Positions 48,323 through 56,339 of a stretch of 64,000 nt of DNA are shown piece by piece. Source of the DNA: Rheinheimera riviphila (GTDB taxonomy: Bacteria > Pseudomonadota > Gammaproteobacteria > Enterobacterales > Alteromonadaceae); NCBI RefSeq assembly GCF_004005945.1, contig NZ_SACS01000004.1, forward strand, positions 186,001 through 250,000, written 5' to 3'. The translations under genes and the position numbers were made by a program. The stretch's first letter is position 1; each line of letters begins with the position of its first letter. The notes under the pieces were generated by a model. That model was not told the DNA's origin. It made no database searches and saw only the letters and a program-made list of their open reading frames with translations.

Positions 48323-48361
48323 AAAAAACAACAACCCCGGCGTAGTTCCGGGGTTGTTGTT
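48323..48361 (-). terminator. his operon attenuator (rho-independent terminator)
   Basis: A 14-bp perfect stem (48327-48340 with 48348-48361) and a 7-base loop, followed on the minus strand by six T. It lies 61 bp after the leader-peptide stop and 73 bp before hisG. This is the position and shape expected of the attenuator: histidine shortage should stall ribosomes on the His codons and let an antiterminator form. Confidence 0.92.
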
Positions 48362-48422
48362 GAATGATTCAATGCACCGGAGCTACCATTTTCATAGCCC
48401 CTCAGCGACTTAACCTGATTGG

Positions 48423-48473
48423 CTATTTCGGATGATGGTGGTGATGATGGGTCATCAGTGTGAATTGAAGCAT
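48423..48473 (-). CDS. hisL: his operon leader peptide HisL
   Basis: A 16-residue peptide reading M-L-Q-F-T-L-M-T, then six consecutive His, then P-K and a TAG stop. AGGA lies 9 bases upstream of the ATG. The six His codons (CAT and CAC) form the ribosome-stalling site for attenuation. The E. coli leader has seven His and a similar layout, including a downstream Pro. It is too short for standard gene calling and has no role other than sensing charged tRNA-His. Confidence 0.95.
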   Translation of the reverse strand: MLQFTLMTHHHHHHPK

Positions 48474-48885
48474 GGTTGTTTATCCTGTATTGAGCCTATG
48501 GCCAACGCTGTCTGCGTTTTGTTGGTATACAACTTATCGTCTTTTTTTAAGGCTGACAAGAGGGTGCTTTAAAGTTTATTTATCTGCAAAAGATCTGGTT
48601 ATTTGGTTAAGTTATTGATTTAAATCTTTATTGTTTTATATTTTTCTGCTTTTAAGTTTTGTTTTGAACGGAATTATCTTGGTTGATAATTTATATTTTG
48701 GCTAAAATACGCCCTAGTTGTATAGTTTTGTGTGGCGCGTTGCCGCCGATATCTAAAGCAAAATCTAATATTGCCGACATAGAAGAACAGGTTGTGCCCA
48801 ATAATGCACTTTTAGCCGGGTTGGCGGACTAACTGCATAACTGCGGCGACGTCAAAGTCGAAATCAGCAACAAAGGTAATGACCG
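48474..48885. other. gene-free region upstream of hisL
   Basis: About 410 bp, AT-rich in the middle (about 48590-48700). On the minus strand a TTGTCA at 48554-48559 is the best -35 candidate for the his promoter, but no strong -10 is seen at 16-18 bp. On the plus strand a TTGGTT/TAAAAT pair (18-bp spacing, TAAAAT at 48702-48707) may drive the gene at 48886. An interrupted open frame at 48728-48893 is described among the findings. Confidence 0.5.
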
Positions 48886-49212
48886 ATGGATGCGTTTTAT
48901 CCCTACATCACCAGAACCAATACCCAACCGGTGGACACACCGGTGCGGCTGATTTTGCCGGTGGCGAAATATCAGCGGATCCATGCAGAAACCGGCAATG
49001 AGAAAAAATTCCGCGTTGGTTGGCAAGAACCAAAACAACGACAGCAACAAGCAGCCGCAGAGCAGCAATTTTCAGATCAGCAGCATGCAGGACAGCAGGC
49101 TGAACCCGCAAGCATCGAACAACAACTGCATTTAATTCCAACCAGTCACACGGTAACACCGGACGCAGAGGCGCATGTCGATGCGGATGGGCATCTGGAT
49201 ATTTATGTGTAA
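48886..49212 (+). CDS. hypothetical protein, 108 residues
   Basis: Unrecognised. The start is supported by AAAGG about 10 bases upstream. The sequence has a Tyr/Thr-rich start (MDAFYPYITRTNTQ), a middle rich in Gln and Ala (about 50-72) likely disordered, and a polar C-terminus ending HLDIYV. No membrane segment or signal peptide is seen. Similar small proteins with the same kind of end occur in related Alteromonadales, from memory only. It is 214 bp upstream of yoaA on the same strand. Confidence 0.6.
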   Translation: MDAFYPYITRTNTQPVDTPVRLILPVAKYQRIHAETGNEKKFRVGWQEPKQRQQQAAAEQQFSDQQHAGQQAEPASIEQQLHLIPTSHTVTPDAEAHVDADGHLDIYV

Positions 49213-49329
49213 GTGCAGCAATTAAACCAGTCACCACTTGTATTAAAACCGCAGAGCGTTTGCAGCATCCAGCTAGCGCCGTCATAATAGTCCCCTGATT
49301 TTTAAAAGCTGCCGCCAAGGCTAACGTCC

Positions 49330-49437
49330 ATGTTTTCTGTATTCATCCTGTTGTTGATGGCCATTTGTGGAGTAGCGCTGCGCACGCAGGTGTCGCTGCC
49401 AAAAAGTGTTACCCGGAGTGCATTGCATGCATGCTGA
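49330..49437 (+). CDS. candidate 35-residue membrane peptide overlapping the yoaA start
   Basis: The frame starts at ATG 49330 and reads a hydrophobic stretch (FSVFILLLMAICGVAL), then a basic polar tail with KSVTR, ending TGA at 49435-49437. It overlaps the yoaA start at 49427 by 11 bp in another frame. AAGG lies 12 bases upstream, at the long end of the usable range. If translated it could couple to yoaA, but conservation is needed to tell it from chance. Confidence 0.3.
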   Translation: MFSVFILLLMAICGVALRTQVSLPKSVTRSALHAC

Positions 49438-51376
49438 AATCAGTGCCGTTTTTGCTGACGATGGCAGGCTCGCGAAAAACATCGACGGTTTTAAAGCCCG
49501 GGACGCGCAGCTACAAATGGCACAAGCGGTGGCCGACAGCATTCGCGATGGTTCAGCGCTGGTGGTTGAAGCAGGTACCGGCACTGGCAAAACCTACGCC
49601 TATCTGGTGCCTGCGTTATTGGCCGGTAAAAAAGTCATTCTATCGACCGGTACCAAAAACCTGCAGGAACAACTGTTTTTTCGTGACTTACCCAAGGTGT
49701 TAAAGGCGCTGGCGTTACCGCTACAAACCGCGCTCCTCAAAGGCCGCGCCAACTATTTATGTTTGTTCCGGCTGACGCAGCATTACCAACATGTGCCGGT
49801 GCAGGATCCGCTATTGATCCAGGATTTATCGCTGATTAAAAAGTGGTCCAGTGAAACCCACAGCGGTGATATTGGCGAGCTAACCTACATCGCTGAAGAT
49901 TCCAAAGCTTTGCCTTATGTCACCAGCACCTCGGACAATTGCCTGGGCAAAGATTGCCCGGATTTTGAAGACTGTTATTTACTCAAAGCCCGCAAAAAGG
50001 CGATGAATGCCGATTTGGTGGTGGTGAATCATCATTTGTTTTTTGCCGATATGGCGCTCAAAGACACCGGTTTTGGCGAATTGCTGCCGAATATGGATGT
50101 GGTGATTTTTGACGAAGCGCATCAGATTCCGGATATCGCCAGCGAATATTTTGGCGAATCGGTGTCGTCGAAATTATTGTTGGATCTATGCCGTGATATC
50201 GAGATGGCCTGTAAAACTGAATTACGCGATCATCCACAGCTGGCAAAAACTGCTGATAAATTAGCCTCTTTAGTAAAAGATTGGCGGCTGTTATTGCCAG
50301 GCGATCCGCAAAAAGGCAACTGGCGCGACTGTTATCAGCGCCCGGAGATGCAAATCGCGATGACCCGCATCGGCGATGCGATGTCGATGGTGTATCAGGT
50401 GCTGAAAACCAGTTTAGGCCGATCGGATCAAGTCGACAGTTGTTATGAGCGGCTCGCCACTGCCCGCGCCCGGCTGGATAAACTGCTGGACGTGCATCGC
50501 ACCGGCGTGAGTTTCTGGTATGAAACCACCCCCCGAACCATCAGCGTGCATTACACGCCACTGAGCATCGCCGACAAGTTTAATGACCTGGTGTTTAATG
50601 AGGAGGAAGTTGGCAAAAAACGCAGCTGGATATTCACTTCGGCCACCTTGTCGGTTGATGAAGGATTTGCCCATTTTACCGAGCAAATGGGGCTGCAAAA
50701 CGCCCGCACCATGCTGCTGGATAGTCCGTTTGATTATCCAAATCAGGCGATGTTACTGGTGCCGCGCTATTTGCCGGAACCGACCGATCCGAAAATTAAT
50801 CAGGCACTGTTGGAATTGGCAGTGAAGCTGATCACCGCCAATAACGGCCGTTGTTTTTTCTTGTTTACCAGCCATCGGATGTTGCAGTGGATGGCGAAAG
50901 AATTGCCGCTACGCATTGGCTTGCCGATTTTAGTGCAGGGTAGTACCAGTAAACGGATTTTACTGGAACAGTTTGTTGAATTGGAACATACGGTGTTACT
51001 CGGCACCGGCAGCTTCTGGGAAGGGGTGGATGTGCGTGGTGATGCGCTCAGCTGCGTCATTATCGACAAACTGCCGTTCGCCTCACCGGACGAGCCTTTG
51101 CTGCAAGCACGGAGCGAAGATGCCAGACTCAAAGGCAAAGATCCTTTTGCTGCGGTGCAATTGCCACAAGCGGTGATCACGTTAAAACAAGGCGTCGGCC
51201 GGTTGATCCGCGATGTGTCGGACCGCGGTGTGCTGGCGATTTGTGATAGCCGCTTAGTTACAAGGGCTTATGGCGAAGTTTTTATTAAATCGTTGCCACC
51301 GATGCGCCGGAGTCGCGATGTCGGGCAAGCGGTTGAATTTTTAAAACATATTCACTCAAGTGGAGATCAGAATTGA
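49427..51376 (+). CDS. yoaA: DinG-family ATP-dependent helicase YoaA
   Basis: The start is the ATG at 49427, with GGAG 9 bases upstream; ATG 49406 has no ribosome site. The 649-residue product (E. coli YoaA 636) has FKARDAQLQMAQAV, Walker A in AGTGTGKTYAY, four iron-sulfur Cys in LCLFR/NCLGKDCPDFEDC, the DEAH box in IFDEAHQIPD, a conserved LVVVNHHLFF, and motif VI QGVGRLIRD. It is an XPD-like 5'-3' helicase with a 4Fe-4S domain. YoaA acts with the chi subunit of polymerase III in tolerance of replication-blocking damage. It overlaps tsaB by 4 bp. Confidence 0.94.
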   Translation: MHAEISAVFADDGRLAKNIDGFKARDAQLQMAQAVADSIRDGSALVVEAGTGTGKTYAYLVPALLAGKKVILSTGTKNLQEQLFFRDLPKVLKALALPLQTALLKGRANYLCLFRLTQHYQHVPVQDPLLIQDLSLIKKWSSETHSGDIGELTYIAEDSKALPYVTSTSDNCLGKDCPDFEDCYLLKARKKAMNADLVVVNHHLFFADMALKDTGFGELLPNMDVVIFDEAHQIPDIASEYFGESVSSKLLLDLCRDIEMACKTELRDHPQLAKTADKLASLVKDWRLLLPGDPQKGNWRDCYQRPEMQIAMTRIGDAMSMVYQVLKTSLGRSDQVDSCYERLATARARLDKLLDVHRTGVSFWYETTPRTISVHYTPLSIADKFNDLVFNEEEVGKKRSWIFTSATLSVDEGFAHFTEQMGLQNARTMLLDSPFDYPNQAMLLVPRYLPEPTDPKINQALLELAVKLITANNGRCFFLFTSHRMLQWMAKELPLRIGLPILVQGSTSKRILLEQFVELEHTVLLGTGSFWEGVDVRGDALSCVIIDKLPFASPDEPLLQARSEDARLKGKDPFAAVQLPQAVITLKQGVGRLIRDVSDRGVLAICDSRLVTRAYGEVFIKSLPPMRRSRDVGQAVEFLKHIHSSGDQN

Positions 51377-52074
51377 AATTACTGGCCATAGATACGTCAA
51401 CTGAAGGTTGCTCTGTTGCACTTCAGTTGGGTACCGAGACGTTACATCTGGACGAAGTGTGTCCACAGCAGCACAGCAAAAGAGTGCTGCCAATGGTGCA
51501 ACAGCTGCTGACTGACAGCGGGTTGACGTTGCAACAGCTGGACGGCATCGTATTTGGTCGTGGCCCCGGTAGTTTTACCGGCGTGCGGATTGGCGTTGGT
51601 GTGACCCAGGGTTTGGCCTTTGGTGCTGATCTGCCGGTCTATGGCGTATCGACTTTAGCCGCGATGGCGCAGGCGGCGTATCGGCTGCACGGCGCTAAGC
51701 AAGTGATTGCCGCCATTGATGCGCGGATGGCGGAAATTTATCTGGGCTTTTTTGCGCTGGATGCAACCTTGTTGATGCAAGAAGTTGGCGCAGAAATCGC
51801 CATCAAACCCACAGCGTTAACTGCTTGCCCGTTATCCGGCGACAGTGTTGGCGTTGGCACCGGCTGGCAAACCTATCGGGAGCCGATGTTAGCCTGGACT
51901 GCGGCTTCGGGCACGGTGCAAATCAGCGAGCAGATTTTGTATCCATCAGCGCAAGATATGCTGGCACTGGCGATTCCGGCTTTTAGCGCCGGTAAATTTG
52001 TCGCTGCTGAGCTTGCTGAACCTGTGTATGTGCGGGATGAAGTGACCTGGAAAAAACTGCCGGGTCGTGGCTAA
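51373..52074 (+). CDS. tsaB: tRNA threonylcarbamoyladenosine biosynthesis protein TsaB
   Basis: A 233-residue protein (E. coli 231). The start is a TTG overlapping the yoaA stop (TTGA), so translation is coupled. Family motifs: LLAIDTSTEGCSVAL at the N-terminus and GRGPGSFTGVRIGVGVTQGLAFG, plus AAIDARMAEIY. It belongs to the ASKHA fold and forms the TsaBDE complex that adds the t6A37 modification to ANN-decoding tRNAs. The yoaA-tsaB neighbourhood is common in gammaproteobacteria. A terminator follows. Confidence 0.96.
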   Translation: MKLLAIDTSTEGCSVALQLGTETLHLDEVCPQQHSKRVLPMVQQLLTDSGLTLQQLDGIVFGRGPGSFTGVRIGVGVTQGLAFGADLPVYGVSTLAAMAQAAYRLHGAKQVIAAIDARMAEIYLGFFALDATLLMQEVGAEIAIKPTALTACPLSGDSVGVGTGWQTYREPMLAWTAASGTVQISEQILYPSAQDMLALAIPAFSAGKFVAAELAEPVYVRDEVTWKKLPGRG

Positions 52075-52108
52075 ACCGTCGTCGCAAAGTGCACCAAAAA
52101 TGGGCGTG

Positions 52109-52132
52109 AGCGGCAATAAGTTGCCGCTTTTA
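52109..52132 (+). terminator. terminator after tsaB
   Basis: Arms AGCGGCAA (52109-52116) and TTGCCGCT (52121-52128) with a 4-base loop, then TTTT. It lies 34 bp past the tsaB stop. Confidence 0.8.
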
Positions 52133-52194
52133 ATGAGTCTGTAAGCCTTATCTGACAAGGCTTCTAGCAATTTACGGAATTTTAGGCAGCAGGC

Positions 52195-52222
52195 TTGGCA
52201 AGAACATTTTTGCCGTTATAAT
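52195..52222 (+). promoter_or_regulatory. near-consensus sigma-70 promoter
   Basis: TTGGCA (52195-52200) and TATAAT (52217-52222) with a 16-bp spacer. The -10 overlaps the ATG at 52221, so that ATG cannot start a protein from this promoter; the next in-frame ATG is 52263. Confidence 0.75.
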
Positions 52223-52262
52223 GCCAAGAGTTGCGTTTATTTTCGCCGGAGTATTTGCGTTT

Positions 52263-52583
52263 ATGTCGGTTGCTGTCAGCCAGGATTTAGCCCGTAGTCA
52301 AAATGTCGCCGAAGTTTTTTCCGGTCGGCAGGCGCGTGCGATCCGGCCCAATACCAGCGCCACTGAAAAACCACAGCTGCCGGAAATTCCTCAAGGCAGT
52401 GGCATTAAAAGTTCGGCCGCTGCGATGTCGCTGCTGGATGAATCTCAGAACAGCACAGCTTCGACCGGCTATGACCAACCAGCTCCGCAATATCAAAAAG
52501 CGCTCGACGCTTATCAAAGTTTTGCCAGTCAGGAAAAACGAGAACAAATACAACAGTATTTCAGCGTTGATCTGTTTGCTTAA
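52263..52583 (+). CDS. hypothetical protein, 106 residues
   Basis: Unrecognised. The start ATG 52263 is chosen because the upstream ATG 52221 lies in the -10 hexamer; GGAG is 11 bases before it. The protein is polar: SVAVSQDLARSQNVAEVF, a Pro/Ser-rich middle (about 28-75) likely disordered, and a helical C-terminus with AYQSFASQEKREQIQQYFSVDLFA. Similar proteins with this type of C-terminus occur in related genera, from memory only, which suggests a real gene. If the upstream ATG were used, the N-terminus would look like a membrane segment. Confidence 0.65.
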   Translation: MSVAVSQDLARSQNVAEVFSGRQARAIRPNTSATEKPQLPEIPQGSGIKSSAAAMSLLDESQNSTASTGYDQPAPQYQKALDAYQSFASQEKREQIQQYFSVDLFA

Positions 52584-52686
52584 TCTATAAAGCCTCTCTT
52601 AAAACCACTAAATCCAGCAGTTTTTAATCCATCTAGCCAATTGCCACGTACGGTTCTGATATAGAAATTCCGGGAACTATTTTCTC

Positions 52687-53466
52687 ATGCAAAAATGTTG
52701 TTTGATTACCGGCGCCAGCTCGGGTCTTGGCCGGGCGCTGGCGTTGCAATATGCCGCCGCTGGCTGGCAGGTGTTGGCCATCGCCCGCAGTGGTGAACGA
52801 TTGCAGCAACTTAGTCAGCAATCGCCCTGGATCCAATGTTTGCAATTGGACTTGTCCGACAGTGCTGCCGTGGCGGCTAGTGTGCCGCAGATTTCGCAGC
52901 TGTTACCGCGGCTGGATTTAGTGATCCTGAATGCCGGAACTTGTGAATATGTCGACGCCCCGGATTTTGAACTGGCGGCTTTTGATCGTACTTTTGCTGT
53001 CAATTTTTTCTCTGTGGTCGCGGCGGTGAAATATTGGCTGCCATTACTCGTCACTTCACAAAGGCCGCAACTGGCGGTTGTGAGCAGTCTTGCCTGGTTA
53101 TTCCCTTTTACCAAAGCTCAGGCTTATGGTGCCAGCAAAGCGGCACTGAGTTATTTCACCGATAGTTTAAGGCTTGATATTGCTGACAAAGGTATTCAGG
53201 TCAGCCTGATTGAACCCGGTTTTGTCGATACGCCATTAACCCGAAAAAATGACTTTGCCATGCCATTTATGTTGCCGGTGGAGCACGCCGCTGCACGGGT
53301 GATGACTGCGATTGATGCCGGAAAATTACGATATCGCTTTCCGAAACGGCTGGCTTTCAGTCTGAGTTTACTGAATTTACTGCCTTATCATTTGCGGCAA
53401 AAAGTCGCGGCCGGGATGAAAAGCGACCAGAAAAACGCAGCCAAAGGCGATTTGAAAATTGACTAA
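52687..53466 (+). CDS. short-chain dehydrogenase/reductase (SDR)
   Basis: A 259-residue classical SDR. The cofactor motif is TGASSGLGRA at 8-17, NAG at 82-84, catalytic Ser133/134 in AVVSSLAW, and Tyr147/Lys151 in AYGASKAAL, followed by IEPGFVDTPLT. A basic residue after the first Gly loop (ARSGER) hints at NADPH preference. The substrate is unknown. The C-terminus is helical and basic. Its stop overlaps the start of the DUF2878 gene by 8 bp. Confidence 0.92.
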   Translation: MQKCCLITGASSGLGRALALQYAAAGWQVLAIARSGERLQQLSQQSPWIQCLQLDLSDSAAVAASVPQISQLLPRLDLVILNAGTCEYVDAPDFELAAFDRTFAVNFFSVVAAVKYWLPLLVTSQRPQLAVVSSLAWLFPFTKAQAYGASKAALSYFTDSLRLDIADKGIQVSLIEPGFVDTPLTRKNDFAMPFMLPVEHAAARVMTAIDAGKLRYRFPKRLAFSLSLLNLLPYHLRQKVAAGMKSDQKNAAKGDLKID

Positions 53467-53989
53467 GCTACTGCAGTTTACCGGTTTTAAGTTGTGCTGG
53501 TTTGGACTCATTTTGATCCCGAACCTCGCCATCTGGCCTGCGCTGTTGTACTTGTTGTGCAGTCTTTGGCAGCTTGGTGCGAAAGCCCGGCTAGCAGTTG
53601 TCGGCATCAGCATCGCCGGTATCAGCATGGACACGCTGTTGCTGAAAAACGCGGTGTTTAGTTTTGTTGATACTGGGTATCTATCGCCTTGGTTTACGTT
53701 GTGTTTGCCACTGTGGCTGCTGTTGTTGTGGGGCTGCTTTGCGCTGGTGTTAGTGCAAGTGCTGGCTGGGTGGCTACGGCATTGGTGGTTAGCCGCTTTG
53801 GTGGGGGCAGTGACCGGTCCGTTGGCTTATTGGGGCGGTGCTGCGCTGGGTGGGCAGCTGGTGTTTGCCGACACCACCACATTTTTGCTGACATTGGCGC
53901 CTTGTTGGGCGCTGTTGTTAGCGTTGGCTGTGTATTGCAGGTTTTTATGGAGTGACGACGATGCGTCCAAAACCTTATCTGTGCATTAA
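53459..53989 (+). CDS. DUF2878-family membrane protein
   Basis: A 176-residue protein with a TTG start inside the SDR gene. It has about five hydrophobic segments and few charged residues: LCWFGLILIPNLAIWPALLYLL, AVVGISIAGISMDTLLLKNAVF, LPLWLLLLWGCFALVLVQVL, a Gly-rich GAVTGPLAYWGGAALGGQL, and a last segment before residue 165. The GITMDSLLV-like segment and GxxxGPLAYW fit DUF2878. The function is unknown; the family is found beside chalcone-isomerase-like and cyclopropane-fatty-acid genes in Vibrio and Shewanella. It overlaps the next gene by 38 bp. Confidence 0.8.
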   Translation: MTKLLQFTGFKLCWFGLILIPNLAIWPALLYLLCSLWQLGAKARLAVVGISIAGISMDTLLLKNAVFSFVDTGYLSPWFTLCLPLWLLLLWGCFALVLVQVLAGWLRHWWLAALVGAVTGPLAYWGGAALGGQLVFADTTTFLLTLAPCWALLLALAVYCRFLWSDDDASKTLSVH

Positions 53990-54575
53990 AGAGTATCTGC
54001 GCCGTACACCTTATGCTACAAAGCTGTGCTCGCCCCTGCTGGCGCTGCTGGTCGCTGGTTACTTTAGTTTGCATGTTGGCTTGGTGTCGGCCATGCGGCA
54101 ACCGGAAACTAAGGCTGTTGCAGTCGCCAGCTTTGAGCAATATCTGACGGTGGGCGAAGGTAAATACAGCTACTGGCTCTGGGATCTTTATCAGGCCAGG
54201 CTTGCCACACCTAGCGGCAAATTTGTCGATTATCAACAAAGTGTGCCTTTGTTATTGGAACTGCGTTATCTGCGTGATATCACCAAAACTGAGTTTGTTG
54301 ATGCAACCGTTGATCAGTGGGGTATTCAAGCGGGGGCAGTACAAAAGCAACACAAATTGTGGGCAGGTGAGTTGACGACCTTATGGCGCGATGTAAAAAA
54401 AGGCGACATGCTCAGTGCCGAATTGCACGCTGATGGCCTCATTAGCTTTTATTTTAATCAGCAGCTGTTGGGGAAAACCAAGGATCCAAACCTGGGCCCG
54501 GCCTTTTTTGACATCTGGTTGTCAGAGAAGACCACGGCGCCTGAACTACGCCAGTTATTGTTGAAATTACCCTAA
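53952..54575 (+). CDS. chalcone-isomerase-like protein, membrane-anchored or exported
   Basis: A 207-residue protein starting inside the DUF2878 gene. A basic start (RRTPYATK) precedes a hydrophobic segment (about 25-45), then a fold of the chalcone-isomerase-like family: YWLWDLYQARLATPSGKF, PLLLELRYLRDITKTEFVDATVDQW, SAELHADGLISFYFN and FFDIWLSEKT. Members are found next to lipid-modification genes; catalysis is unproven and the plant active-site residues are not conserved. No coupled enzyme follows; a terminator and the convergent phosphatase gene come next. Confidence 0.82.
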   Translation: MTTMRPKPYLCIKEYLRRTPYATKLCSPLLALLVAGYFSLHVGLVSAMRQPETKAVAVASFEQYLTVGEGKYSYWLWDLYQARLATPSGKFVDYQQSVPLLLELRYLRDITKTEFVDATVDQWGIQAGAVQKQHKLWAGELTTLWRDVKKGDMLSAELHADGLISFYFNQQLLGKTKDPNLGPAFFDIWLSEKTTAPELRQLLLKLP

Positions 54576-54593
54576 CTTTACTCGCATTCTTGA

Positions 54594-54631
54594 AACAAAA
54601 AACGGCAGTTGCGGGATGGCATACTGCCGTT
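54594..54631 (-). terminator. terminator after the alkaline phosphatase gene
   Basis: Arms AACGGCAGT (54601-54609) and ACTGCCGTT (54623-54631) with a 13-base loop; on the minus strand the stem runs into TTTTTTG. It lies 41 bp past the phosphatase stop and may also help end the convergent chalcone-isomerase-like transcript. Confidence 0.75.
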
Positions 54632-54671
54632 GATAAACAGGTCTAGCGGCGTTGACCGCATTACAGCCAGA

Positions 54672-56033
54672 TTATTTTGCTTCGATAAAACCAATTAACT
54701 TGGCAGCAATATCGGTATTGTCCTGAAAGCCGGCAAAATCAACCCGTTGTTTACCCCAGGCCAGTACCGGCACGTCAATCGCGGTGTGGGCACCACTGGT
54801 CCAGCCGGTTTTGGAATAATGGTTGATCTGCTTTTTAACGGCAGCACTCAGTGTATCCAGTGCTTGTTCCTGAGTTTTCGGTAAGTCTTCCAGATCGGCC
54901 GGCAGTTTCGCTCCAAGTACTTTTTTGGCTTGTTGTAGCGCCAGCGTGAGCTCGGCAAATTCTGCTGTAGTGAGCTGAATACCGGTCAAAGTTGCCCATA
55001 ACTTCGGCACTTCGTTGGCGGAGCTTTCAAGCAACAAGCGGCTGATTTGTGGCGCAGTATGCTTGACGCCTTTAATCACAGCGGTATTCCAGGCATAAAC
55101 GCCATCGGATCCTAAGGATAAACCACCGGTTTCATGATCCGCGGTGATCACCAACATCGTATCCGGATGACTATCGACGTATGCCTTGGCGACGCGGATC
55201 GCTTTGGCAAAATCATCCATTTCCGCCATGGCGCAAGCGATATCATTGGCGTGACCACACCAGTCAATCTGGCTGCCTTCAACCATCAATACAAAGCCTT
55301 TTTCAGACGGCGTCAGCAGTTGCAAGGCTTTTTCGGTCATGGTTTGCAGCGGGTTCGCGACTGAATTATCCAATGAACTCGGCAAGCCAACCGGTGCCAA
55401 TAACGCCAGCGCCGGCAGTTTGGATAGTTTGGTTAAATCCTGCCAGTTGTCGGCATAACTAAAACCAGCTTGTTTAAATTCGGCCACCAGATTGCGGTCG
55501 TCGCGGATAAAATACTTGGTGCCACCCCCAAACATCAGATCTGCCACAAATTTACCTGCGACTTTGCTGTCGACAAAATCGTTGGCAATCTCGTTGTAGT
55601 TTTTGCGATGTTCGTTGTGCGCCATAAAGCTGGCCGGGGTCGCGTGGTTAATTTGCGACGTGGCCACAATGCCGGTGTGCATGCCTTTGGCTTTGGCTAT
55701 TTCCAACATGGTGGTCAGCGGTTGATGCTGATGATTGACCGAAATCGCGCCGTTGTAGCTTTTGATACGGGTCGCCAGCGCCGTGGCACCAGCTGCCGAG
55801 TCGGTGACAATGGTATCGTCATCCGGATAGGTGCTGGCTACGCCAACCCATAACTCATCATAAATGGTGGATTCAACAGCTTTGGTTGCCGGATTGTCCT
55901 GATAATAACGATAAGCCGACAAATACGCCGGGCCCATGCCATCACCAATCATATAAATAATGTTTTTTGGCGCAGCTTCAGCCAATTGCGGCAACATGGC
56001 GGCAAACAAAGTTGAAAAGACAATTTTTTTCAT
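54672..56033 (-). CDS. phoA: periplasmic alkaline phosphatase, PhoA family
   Basis: The start is the ATG at 56033 (MKKIVFSTLF), which opens a signal peptide ending AEAAP; the open frame extends to 56303 but includes no better signal. The 453-residue product has Asp31 in MIGDGMGP, nucleophile Ser79 in VTDSAAGATA, the metal-binding MVEGSQIDWCGHANDI and ITADHETGG, and a C-terminal SKTGWTSGAHTAIDVPVLAWG with the last metal His. The zinc/magnesium set looks complete. It hydrolyses phosphomonoesters outside the cytoplasm. No Pho box was found in its promoter region, so phosphate control is not supported by sequence. Whether it is an orthologue of E. coli PhoA is not certain. Confidence 0.9.
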   Translation of the reverse strand: MKKIVFSTLFAAMLPQLAEAAPKNIIYMIGDGMGPAYLSAYRYYQDNPATKAVESTIYDELWVGVASTYPDDDTIVTDSAAGATALATRIKSYNGAISVNHQHQPLTTMLEIAKAKGMHTGIVATSQINHATPASFMAHNEHRKNYNEIANDFVDSKVAGKFVADLMFGGGTKYFIRDDRNLVAEFKQAGFSYADNWQDLTKLSKLPALALLAPVGLPSSLDNSVANPLQTMTEKALQLLTPSEKGFVLMVEGSQIDWCGHANDIACAMAEMDDFAKAIRVAKAYVDSHPDTMLVITADHETGGLSLGSDGVYAWNTAVIKGVKHTAPQISRLLLESSANEVPKLWATLTGIQLTTAEFAELTLALQQAKKVLGAKLPADLEDLPKTQEQALDTLSAAVKKQINHYSKTGWTSGAHTAIDVPVLAWGKQRVDFAGFQDNTDIAAKLIGFIEAK

Positions 56034-56339
56034 AGGGTTGTGTTGTCCTTGGCTATACCAGCGGTGTGCAGCGTGCGGTGCAGACGGTAGAAGATTCGAA
56101 TGAGGATCTGATTTTAAAGCCATTATTCTAAATGTACAGGGAGTTCGATCAACGCCAGTGTAGCCGCGATAAATGACGGTTTCGTGATTTGCGCGAAATG
56201 CGACGTTGTAAGCTTGCGAAGTGCCGAAGTGTCGCTTATTGTGGAACGCACAGGGAGTAAGCTGCAAGGTCACCGGAACTTTTTCGGCAGTTGCAGACTC
56301 CAATAACAGCCTTCTTCAGTTATGCAGGAAAAAAGTTGT
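56034..56339. other. divergent intergenic region between phoA and slp
   Basis: About 306 bp. It holds the phoA promoter (56125-56152) and its leader. No Pho-box-like direct repeats (CTGTCAT type), no strong slp promoter and no long hairpin were seen. Confidence 0.5.
56125..56152 (-). promoter_or_regulatory. sigma-70 promoter for phoA
   Basis: On the minus strand TTGATC (56152-56147) and TAGAAT (56130-56125) are separated by 16 bp. The predicted transcript start near 56118 gives a leader of about 85 bases before ATG 56033. Confidence 0.5.

Noticed and set aside
56034-56339. Pho box upstream of the alkaline phosphatase
   Set aside because: No pair of CTGTCAT-type direct repeats at 11-bp spacing was found.
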